A stretch of DNA of 17,753 nt from assembly GCA_049613665.1 (NCBI GenBank), contig JBMZCV010000112.1, positions 1 through 17,753 of the forward strand. Reading direction: 5' to 3'. Each line of letters starts with the position of its first letter. Within the stretch, counting starts at the first letter, position 1. Both the position numbers and the translations under genes were made by a program. Under the pieces are notes generated by a model. That model searched no databases and had not been told where the DNA came from. It saw only the letters and a program-made list of their open reading frames with translations. This DNA comes from JBMZCV01 sp049613665 (GTDB lineage: Bacteria > Bacteroidota > Bacteroidia > Chitinophagales > UBA2359). Of the stretch, positions 7,599 through 16,700 are shown one piece after another.

Positions 7599-7634
7599 AA
7601 CATTCAAGGTTTCGAAACCTTGAATGTTCGTTTT
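7599..7634. terminator. Perfect palindrome, bidirectional terminator
   Basis: AACATTCAAGGTTTC (7599-7613) and GAAACCTTGAATGTT (7614-7628) are perfectly complementary, with TTCG available as tetraloop, followed by CGTTTTTAC on the plus strand and TTTATTATTG on the minus strand. It lies 17 bp beyond the stop of the VIT-VWA-TonB gene, so it terminates that minus-strand gene and backs up gpmI on the plus strand. Confidence 0.88.
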
Positions 7635-7645
7635 TACACAAAAAA

Positions 7646-10027
7646 TTAGCCTTTTAATTTAAACATTATAGGCAAAGTATATTGAACTCTTACCAACTTG
7701 CCACGCTGTTTGCCAGCCTTCCAACTGCCAGGCAAAGCACTCACTACACGCAAAGCTTCTGCATCTAAGGCTTCATGCAAGCCTCGCACAATATGAATAT
7801 TGCTCATGCTACCATCTTTTTCTATCGTAAACTTAACAAATACTTTCCCTTCAATTCCTGCATCTATCGCCTCTTTCGGATACACCATATTTTCAGCAAT
7901 AAACTTGAGCAAAGCATCTTGCCCATGTTCATATTCTGGCATTTCTTCAACCACACTAAATATTTCTTCTTGTTGCACTTCATCGGTTGCAAGTGTCGGT
8001 TCTTCCAAAATTATTTCCTCCGCTTCTTCTTCTACATCACCTATTTCGGCATCTTCTTGAGGTGCAAAACGGATTGGCGGTGGTGGTGGTGGCATCATAC
8101 TTTTTTGTGCATTCGAAATAGCCATATTCGATACACCTGCTGGCAAGGGCAAAGGCTGTTTCACACTTGTCGGATTACCATTTTTATTAGCTATTTCTTC
8201 ATCTATCGCAACAAAAGAGGTATATGCCGTAAGCAAATTATATTGCATACCCAAAGCTACCATTTCTATTTCATGTTCTTTGTTGTTTGTCCATGTTTTG
8301 TAGTCGTCCAGATGGCGTATTTTTTCTTTTGCCCACAAATAACGCAAGGCTTTATTTTTTGCATCTGCTTTCATTTTTTTTAACCGAATGTGTTTTTCAT
8401 ATTTTTGCTTGCCTATGTTTCCTTTCAACACAATTTCGCCTTTTGGCTCGCCTTTATATTTTCCAAAAATAAGAATAGGCCGCTCCGAAAATAAATCTGG
8501 AATACTTTTTTGTGCTACCTCATAAGCTTCAAAATCTTTGAACTCAAAGCGAATATTGCTCAAAACAGGCTGTTCGATATAGGTATTTAACGCTTTTGCC
8601 TTTTGTTTAGCCTCGTTTTTTGATGTAACAATAAATGCTTCGCCTTGCCCAACATGAGCCATGCCTTCTATCAAATGGCGATTGACGCTGCTGCCTATGC
8701 CAAATGCAAATACATTGCTTTCATTCAAATTGCTGCCTATAAAATCAAATACTTCTTTTTCTACCGAAATATAACCGTCTGTGATGACAACCATAGAGCG
8801 AGAAAAATGCTTTGCTTTAGGTAGCTGAAAAGCACGTTTTACTGCCGAAAATAAATTTGTACCGCCACCAGCATTTTGTTTTGAAAGCCATTGTTGAGCT
8901 TTTGTTACATTAGCTGTTGTTACGTTCAAGGACTGTTCTGACAAGACATTTGAGCCGCCTGCAAAGAATAAAATATTGAATTTGTCGGTGCTTTTTAAAT
9001 TCTGAAACAAATCAGTCATTAGGCTTTTAGAAACATCTAAAGGAAAGCCATTCATAGAGCCAGAAATGTCTATCACAAAAATATATTCTCGTGGCACAAT
9101 TTGCTTTTTGCCGATATTTTTTGGTGGCTGAATCATGCTCAAAAAGAAATTTTCATCGCCATTTTCGTACAGTAAAACACCACTTTCTATTTGCTTGCCT
9201 TTGAGTTCATATTCCAAAATATAGTCTTTATTGCCTTGTTTTTGCTCTTTTTTGTTTAAAGAAACAATAGCACTATGAGTATCTAAATAGCTTGTTTTTG
9301 TTTCATAGCTTTTGCAGTTGATGGCTTGAATGGGCAAACCTGCATTGATATGTGTCGTGATATTAAGTGTTGTATTGCTATTTTTTCCCTCTTCCAAATA
9401 AGGATTAGCTACCCAATTGTCGGTTTCGCTACTTGCGGTTAGCTGCTCGTCTATTTTTTCGCCACCATAACGAGGGCCAACAACGGCAGGATAGACAAAC
9501 TCATAGCGGCCATCTTTTGGCACAAGCAATTCGGTGTAAGACAAATGAACTTCTACGGTTTCGTTGGGCATGATATTGGCAACTTGCATTTGAAAAACAT
9601 TAGGTCGCTCTTGTTCGAGCAATGCCGCTCTTTTGCCTTGCTTTTTGGCAGTTGTATAAGCTTGTTTTGCTTTGTTTTTTTCTTCAATTTTGGCTGTTAT
9701 CACACGCTCGCCCACATACATTTCCATGCCATAAACGGCTGCTCTTGTGCCTAAAGGAAAAACATAAATGGCTTCAATCGGCGTTTTTCCTGTATTTTGA
9801 TATACTTGTTTGATGCACACATCAGCCATCACGCCAGCAATATTGGCATGAACATCTGTGCTTTTTAGCGGCATTTTTTCGTTTCCTTGTTCATCTGTTT
9901 CTATAAAAAAATAAGGCGATTGAGTGTCATTATTTTTATGTTCTTCATGCAAAGAATATGAAAAGGCATTTGGGGAGCATAAAAGAAACAAACAGTAAAG
10001 TGTAAAGTAAAATGTTGTTGTTTTCAT
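7646..10027 (-). CDS. Secreted VIT-VWA protein with C-terminal TonB domain
   Basis: 793 residues. Signal peptide about 1-24 (hydrophobic FTLYCLFLLCSPNAFS). A VIT domain spans about 45-175 (CIKQVYQNTGKTPIEAIYVF; EQERPNVFQMQVANIMPNE). A VWA domain spans about 312-490 with complete MIDAS: DISGSM, the Thr of GGGTNLF, and the Asp of ITDGY. A family-typical tail follows (LRYLWAKEKIRHL; YNLLTAYTSFVAID, to about 625). Then come six prolines in a row (about 642) and an acidic linker of roughly 50 residues, and finally a TonB C-terminal domain, about 700-793 (VYPKEAIDAGIEGKVFVKFT; DAEALRVVSALPGSWKAGK). VIT-VWA proteins are usually secreted adhesion or scaffold proteins; TonB C-terminal domains bind outer-membrane transporters. 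There is no obvious N-terminal anchor other than the signal peptide, so if cleaved the protein would be free in the periplasm. ATG 10027 is well supported; no Shine-Dalgarno. Confidence 0.93.
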   Translation of the reverse strand: MKTTTFYFTLYCLFLLCSPNAFSYSLHEEHKNNDTQSPYFFIETDEQGNEKMPLKSTDVHANIAGVMADVCIKQVYQNTGKTPIEAIYVFPLGTRAAVYGMEMYVGERVITAKIEEKNKAKQAYTTAKKQGKRAALLEQERPNVFQMQVANIMPNETVEVHLSYTELLVPKDGRYEFVYPAVVGPRYGGEKIDEQLTASSETDNWVANPYLEEGKNSNTTLNITTHINAGLPIQAINCKSYETKTSYLDTHSAIVSLNKKEQKQGNKDYILEYELKGKQIESGVLLYENGDENFFLSMIQPPKNIGKKQIVPREYIFVIDISGSMNGFPLDVSKSLMTDLFQNLKSTDKFNILFFAGGSNVLSEQSLNVTTANVTKAQQWLSKQNAGGGTNLFSAVKRAFQLPKAKHFSRSMVVITDGYISVEKEVFDFIGSNLNESNVFAFGIGSSVNRHLIEGMAHVGQGEAFIVTSKNEAKQKAKALNTYIEQPVLSNIRFEFKDFEAYEVAQKSIPDLFSERPILIFGKYKGEPKGEIVLKGNIGKQKYEKHIRLKKMKADAKNKALRYLWAKEKIRHLDDYKTWTNNKEHEIEMVALGMQYNLLTAYTSFVAIDEEIANKNGNPTSVKQPLPLPAGVSNMAISNAQKSMMPPPPPPIRFAPQEDAEIGDVEEEAEEIILEEPTLATDEVQQEEIFSVVEEMPEYEHGQDALLKFIAENMVYPKEAIDAGIEGKVFVKFTIEKDGSMSNIHIVRGLHEALDAEALRVVSALPGSWKAGKQRGKLVRVQYTLPIMFKLKG

Positions 10028-10208
10028 AGAAAAAGAGATTTTTGTTTGAAAATTATTTTACACAAAGAAAGGCGATAGTAGCTTGAAAATCAAGTGAAAA
10101 TGAGCAAGTGTTTGAGTTTTTGCCATAAATGCTAGGAGAGGAGGTGTAAGTGTAAAAAAGGTAAGTATTTCTGTAAAGTTGCCTATTTAATAAACGGTCG
10201 ATTCGTTG

Positions 10209-10562
10209 CTAACGCATTGATAATCAGTATGTTAGCTTCAACGAGAAATATCATTCAGCCGTTTCCGCTTTGAAACTACTATGGCAAAATTTATTTAATA
10301 GTTATTTTGTATATTTTAAAAAGGATTATGTAGTCTTGCCCTTATGTCTTTCAGGCAGTCCGCTTTTCGGCTGTTGTTCATTTTTTTGTTTGACCAAAAA
10401 AACGAACCAAAAAAAGGTCAATCTTTTTGATTTTCTGACGATATTTTTATATATTAAATACAAAACAATATTAAAATGCAATATTTTATTGCAAATTGTT
10501 AATTGTCATTAAAACGTCAAAGCGGAAATAGCTGAATATCATTATCTCTGTCCAACTACTTA
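10209..10562 (+). repeat. Copy C of the dispersed intergenic repeat, MITE-like (354 bp)
   Basis: The left end is the near-palindromic core starting CTAACGCATTGATAATCA (10209-10236), then AGCTTCAACGAGAAATATCAT. An internal inverted repeat follows: GAGAAATATCATTCAGC with TTTCCGCTTTGA (10243-10273) faces TCAAAGCGGAAATAGCTGAA with TATCATTATCTC (10517-10548). The right end is CTGTCCAACTACTTA (10548-10562). The interior has no convincing gene; an 80-codon frame at 10270-10512 has biased, low-complexity composition and is probably chance. Two shorter relatives occur at 5030-5119 and 2693-2763. The 10028-10716 gap contains this element, the hairpin at 10632-10692, and otherwise AT-rich sequence without genes. 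Confidence 0.7.
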
Positions 10563-10631
10563 TTTTTAGAAAATAGTTCTTTTAATTAAAATTTGGTTTG
10601 GATAGGGTAATAATGTCAAGCATTAATTAAT

Positions 10632-10702
10632 ATAGCCCATTTGGGTTACTAACGTATTGAAAATCAAGGTGTTAGTAACCCAAATGGGCTATTTATTTTT
10701 TT
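10632..10702. terminator. 22-bp-stem hairpin downstream of the giant gene, containing the repeat core
   Basis: ATAGCCCATTTGGGTTACTA plus AC (10632-10653) is perfectly complementary to 10671-10692, with a 17-base loop. A T-rich tract (TTTATTTTTTTTT) follows on the plus strand. It ends 24 bp beyond the stop of the 2226-residue gene, so it is placed to terminate that minus-strand transcript; the U-tract is, however, on the plus-strand side. The inner part, CTAACGTATTGAAAATCAAG then GTGTTA (10649-10674), is the same core as in copies A and C of the dispersed repeat. Confidence 0.8.
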
Positions 10703-10716
10703 TTGACGAAATTGCT

Positions 10717-13700
10717 TTAATTTGTTTTAGTAACAATCACATTTATACATTTATCGCTAGGGCAACTACAATCTGGTGAAATTACGGTTTCTACTAGCTC
10801 ACATTCATTTGCGTTAGTAGCCGTTATTGTTACATCTGTTCCTGTTGGAATATCTGTAATTTCATTTACACTGACTGTTCCTATATCGCTAGTTATTGTT
10901 CCGTTAGTCGTAACATATACATTGTAGGTATTTGAAGCGGTAAAGCATTGTGTACTATCAATAGTTAAGGTTATATCTGATGCTGCCTGTATTTCTAGCA
11001 TATCAGAAGCACTCACGCAGTCATTTGCTGTTGTTTCAAATAAATAATAAGTGCCTGTACCTACTACTGTATTTGTAAGCAAACTTGCTGCATCTGCATT
11101 ATTTTCGCTGTGCCATTCAAAGCTATAAGCAGGATTAGAAAGCATACTTTCATAATTTGCCAAATCTACGGTAGTACTAGAACAGCCTAAAGTTAAGCTT
11201 GGCAAAATATCTGGTGTTTGTGGGTTATCTACATTCAAAATGATTTGAGCTGTATCTGTACAAGCAAATTCATTTTCTACGACTACAAAATAAGTAGTTG
11301 TTTGCGTTGGCGAAACTGCTGTTGGTGTATTTAAAACTGAACCAATGTTATTGACATACCAAATAGGATTGAAATAAGTCGCATAATCTGGAATTAAAGT
11401 TGTTAAATCTTGCGGAGCAACAGGAGCACAAAATGTGGGTGTATCGACATCATTAATTGTTGGACTTGGTGTAAGATTTACAGTTACTGTTTCTGTATTG
11501 GTACAACCCGAAAATGGGTCAGTATAAATAACTTGATAAACTGAATTTTCGGTTGGCCAAACTATTGGGTTTGGTGCTGTCGTGTTGTTAATCGTATTTT
11601 CGGCAGAAGCTGGACTCAATGCAGACCATACATAAGTATAGTTTGCAGGAATGTCTGCAATACCCAATTGAATGCCATCTCCCATACAAACCGATTGTGG
11701 GCCACCTGCTATATCCATTATTAATTCACGCACTACCACATTTACTTCATCAAAAATTGAACAGCCTGCTCCGTCATCTGATGTGAGACGATAAGTATAA
11801 ATACCTGATGCTGGTGTTGTTTGACTAAAGTTGGTAACTGCTGAGGTTGTAGAACTCAAATATCCTAACATGGTTGCTTCCTCTCCTGCTGTTGGTGCAG
11901 CAGGTGTTCCGCTAGGGTCTATGTTGTAGCCTACTGCTGTCCATGTCAGTGTACCAGCACCTGAACTGCCTATGCTAATAGCAGCTTCATTGGTACAATA
12001 AAAGACATCTGGGCCTGCGTTTGCTCCAACACCTGCTGGTGCATTTACAATAATTTCATCAGAAATAGAACAACCACTTGGTGCTGTTGCTATTAAAGTA
12101 TAAGTTGTCGTTTCGGTAACAGCAGCATAAACTTGCGAACGGTTAGTACCTGTATATGCATTTGTTCCTGTAGTATTGGTATATAAACCTGTTGTTGGAA
12201 GCCACAAATAAGTGAAATCTGCTTCTGAGGCTACACCAATTTGTATGTGTGGCGAGCTACATAAAGCTGTTACATCTGTTCCTAAATCAATGGAAGTAAC
12301 TGTATTGATAGTATAATCTTGTGTTACAGAGCCACAAGTACCTTTCGTGATGGTTAATGTATAAATAGCTGAACCTGTAAAATCATTTGGTAAAGTTACG
12401 ATTGGTTGTCTAAGTGTTGCATCATCTAGCCATGCCATATCAGCACCTGCTCCTGCTGTCCAACTATATGTTACTCCTAATGTATTGTAAGAACTAGGGC
12501 CAATAATAACTGTTCCGTCTGGACAGCCTATATAAGTGCCTGCTCCTGGTAGTGGTGGTGCATCATTAGAAGTAGTTACAACAAGTGTATCGGTAGCTTG
12601 GCAGCCTGTTGTAAGTTCTGTAACTGTTACAACAAACTCAGCCCCTGTTGGAGCATCTGGAATACTAAGATATGGTTGAGCAACATTTGGGTTTGGCGTT
12701 GGTGGATTGGCAGGAAAAAATAAGCCTGCACTTGGTGTCCATTCATAAGAGTAATTTGGTTGCCCTATTGTTCCTATTTGAACAATAGAACCTGCACAAA
12801 CATTTGTGATGTCAGTACCTGCATTAGCTCTTATTTTTACTACTTCCAAAGTCATTGTATCAATAGCTGTACAACCTGTTATTGGGTCGTGAACTAATAC
12901 TAAATAATCTGTTGTTACATTTGGTTCTAAAGTTGGAAAAGGAGTATCTCCATCAGCAGTAATACTTCCTCCTGACCCTATTTCATTCCATTGCCATTCT
13001 AAGCCAGAATTTGGAGCTTCTGTATAATCTATACCAGAAATGATATAAGGTATCACAGTATTGTTTGCACCCAAAGGAGCAGACGGTGAAGGAAATGTAC
13101 ATACTTTTGCATCTAAAATACCTACAACTGGCATAGCATTTTGGCCAGAAAAAACAGTAATTTGTCTGCTACAATCTAAAGTACCTGTTCCAAAGTTTCC
13201 TTCGGCATAAAATTTATAAACAACTACATTTGCACCAGGCCAACCCCAAGTAGCATCATCAAAATGGGCAATAACTTCGGAAGAATGTGGGCCTGTGGCA
13301 GAGATTGCTGCACCTTTTTGCTCATTTACAACTTCAAATAACCCTTGTGGAGGTGTATTTTCTGGCTGTACCACACCATCTATGCTATATGTTGTCCAAG
13401 TAATATCCAAACCTTCTATATTTGCTCCTGAAATAATGGTTATATCTGTGCCGCAAGTGCCATCTACTCCTCTCATATTTGAATATAAATCAGAGCAAAA
13501 ATCGCCATTGCCACAAGGAGGAATAAATAAACGCATAGTATCTCTTGTAAAGCATTCGGTAGCATCTAATGAGATAAAAGAGCCTACAATTTCAAAGTCA
13601 ATATAATAAGCTTGCCCTAATGGTTCTGCCAAAGGATAATTAGCCGTTAAAAATTTGTTTGTGCCTACTTGATTGCCTATGACATCATCTAAATAATAAT

Positions 13701-16700
13701 CTGGCGAAGCTGTTAAGCCAGCCAAACCGCCACTAGGGTAATCTGTATCTATGGCAGTCCATTGAAAAAACAAACCTGTCGTTTCAGGAGCTCCAATACC
13801 TTCTCTTCTTCCTGTTGTACAACCATCGCCTACTTTATCACTGCCTGCCTGTGCATGAGCCAAAGCAGTATCTGTTACCATCATTTTTGTTTCAAAGATG
13901 CAACCATCTGCCAAACGCAATGCCGTAAAAGTATATTCTATTTCATCAATTGGTGTTGTATTTGTTGGTAAAACGCCAGGGTCAAATGTCGGATTATAAA
14001 GCGTCGCATCATCTAAATTTACTCCAGGTGCCCATTGAAAAACATAGCCTTCTGGAGGTGTGCCAGACAAACCAATTGTTGCAGGAGTATTAGGCTGGCA
14101 AAATCCAACATCAGGAATATCAACTAATGAAACATCATGTGGCACTTCTGGCAAGACATCTATGCTCGTAGCTCCATCTACACAAAAAACAGCATCTGTT
14201 GTTAATTTTACTTGCAAAGTATAAGTTCCTTCTTCACTCACTACAGGATTGACTTCACTAGAAGTATAACCATTTGGCCCCGTCCATGAGTATTCAAATA
14301 GAGGGTTTGCTGCTATCGGGCCTAATGTAAGCGAACCTGTACCACCTGGACAAATTGGAGCTGGTATTGTACCTGTAAAAGCCGAAGCTGTTTTAGGAAT
14401 AATAGTTACAAAAGCTTCTTTTTTGCAACCATTGGCATCTTCTACGACTAATCTATAAAAACCACTATTGACGGCTGTTAGATTGACACTAGCTGAAAAA
14501 CTACCTTCTCCAATATCTGTTCCATTCACAGGCGTAATAATTTCGTCATTTGCCAAAGGTGTTAAACCATCATACCATTGCCAACTTATGTTTCCAGATG
14601 CACCAGAAATAGTAATGCCTAAATCTGTTACATTATTTGGACAATAATAAATAGGGTCTGTCGGTGCATTTACTACTAAATCGAAACTGCCTGCGATATT
14701 TGCCGTAGCTACATTACTAACACTCAAGGTATCGTAGCAAAAACCAATAATTTTACGTCTATATTGCACCGTTCCTTCGACACCTTGCGGAGCAGGTTTA
14801 TACAATTCTAAATTTGCTCCTTCTATAATGTCCCAATTTGCACCATTATCTGTACTAATTTCCCAGATATAATCAAGCCCACTACCAGAAGGTGCAGGAT
14901 GTGCTTCTGTCAATGGAGAAGGACGAATATCAGGTAAATTGTGTGAACTAGCAGAACCATCGCCACTTTCAAAGCCAGCAGATTCACCAAAAATAGGCAA
15001 ATTATCGCCTTGATAAATGAGTGCATTGGTACAAAAAGTGTTATTGTCGACTGGAAAATCATTAATGACATTGGACGAAGGCGTTGCATCGTGAAATACT
15101 GCTATAAATGTTTCATCATTAGTAGTTGGAGTGCTGTTATAAACGGTTACTTGTGCATCTGTATCTGTGTTGCGATAAGTAGGGGTAACAGGAAATGATA
15201 TTAGGTCATTTTTATCTAGTTCTCCTATCATATATACTTTACATTCTTCTGTTACATATAAATCATGAGGTACTGAATATAAACCTCCTACATCTAAACT
15301 TGCTCCTAAAACAGTAGCATATTCCAAATCTGCTGTGGGTGAAAGTACCACATATTGTAAAAATTCATCTGCATTACTTGCCGAATAAGACTGCAAAGCA
15401 CCATCAGTAGCTAGAGGAGCAACGCCAGAAGCATCATAAGTTGTTTGATACATAAAGTGAGCTCGCCCTTTGCTATCGACCATACCACTTGCCGTATCAT
15501 CATAATCATAAGTACCACCGAAAGTAGCGATATAATCATATACTGATGGGTTAGCTGCTGCAATTTTAGCTACAGCATTAAAATAAAAATCATCTGGGGC
15601 ATCTGGATCTGTTGCTAAAGGAGAAATATGTTTTAAATGATTGTTTGGAGCAATGACTAGATTGTCAAAATCTATAGGGGATTCAGTATAGATAGCCCAA
15701 TTTTCAAAATGATAAATATCTCCATTGTCCGCTACATCAAATTTAGGAAAATATTGCCCTTCCATATAAATATTGGGATAAAGAATCGGAGCTATTAATG
15801 TAGCATATTTTAGTTCACTCAAAGTAGGGTCAAATTTGGCAACCCATCCTGCCATAGAGTTATTATGATTGTCTATATTACTGATGCTAGTATATGTTTG
15901 AATAGCATCTGATGTTAAAATATCATCACTATCATAGCTTGAATAAGTATAGCCACCTACATATATATTGCCCATAGCATCAACATCCATATCTGTGAAC
16001 TCTAAAGTATTATTTTCATCTACTGCCGAACCATAATAAGTAGCATATTCTAAGCCAGCCGTTCCGCCAACAGATGTATTTATGGCATAAATGAGTTGTC
16101 CGCTATGTCCTGTATGTATATTTTGATAAGCCGAGCTTGGTACTGGAATAGGATAATTAATTACATCATTATTATCATAATAAGTCGAACTATAAATAAT
16201 GTCTCCAACAACTACTGAAGCATGATAATTGCTTGAACTAACAGGAAAATAACTACTATACTTCAAAGTGCTGCCATCTCCGCTCAAACGTATCAATATA
16301 GGATTACTGCCTGTACTAGCCTGTATATCACTATAAGGAGCTATTAAACCATTCGTAGGAAAGTTATCTGAAAGTGTTCTACCAGATAAAAATACATCGC
16401 CACTATCATTTACATAAACATCTTCAAAATAGTCTTTATCTTCAGAACCACCTATTAACGTACTCCAAACAATACTACTACCATCAGCCTCCATACAAGT
16501 TACAAAAGCGTCTATATTGCCTGTGTAGGTTTGGCCAACTGTACTAGGAAAATCGCTCGAATCGGTATGACCTGCAATATAAATTCGCCCTGTTGTTTCA
16601 TCAACATGTATGGCCATAGCGTTGTCATTATTGCCACTTCCTCCTAAAAAAGAAGACCACAATAAAGCTACTGGATCTATAATCAATCGTTTTGATTTGT

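Noticed and set aside
7775..8472. Plus-strand frames of 61-202 codons over the VIT-VWA-TonB gene
   Set aside because: Antisense to a well-supported domain-containing gene; translations look like reverse complements of Lys/Glu-rich sequence.
10381..10430. Repeated ACCAAAAAAA units as a possible CRISPR or tandem array
   Set aside because: Only two short A-rich units with no spacers of regular size; simple low-complexity DNA.
10270..10512. 80-codon plus-strand frame inside repeat copy C
   Set aside because: Low-complexity, Phe/Leu/Cys-rich translation from AT-rich repeat DNA, bounded by the element's inverted repeats; no recognisable domain or ribosome-binding context.
10632..10692. Integron attC-like site (CTAAC...GTTAG ends)
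   Set aside because: The ends resemble R/Y-AAC and GTTRR boxes, but the sites are too short, lack the L boxes and extrahelical base pattern, and no cassette series or integrase is present.
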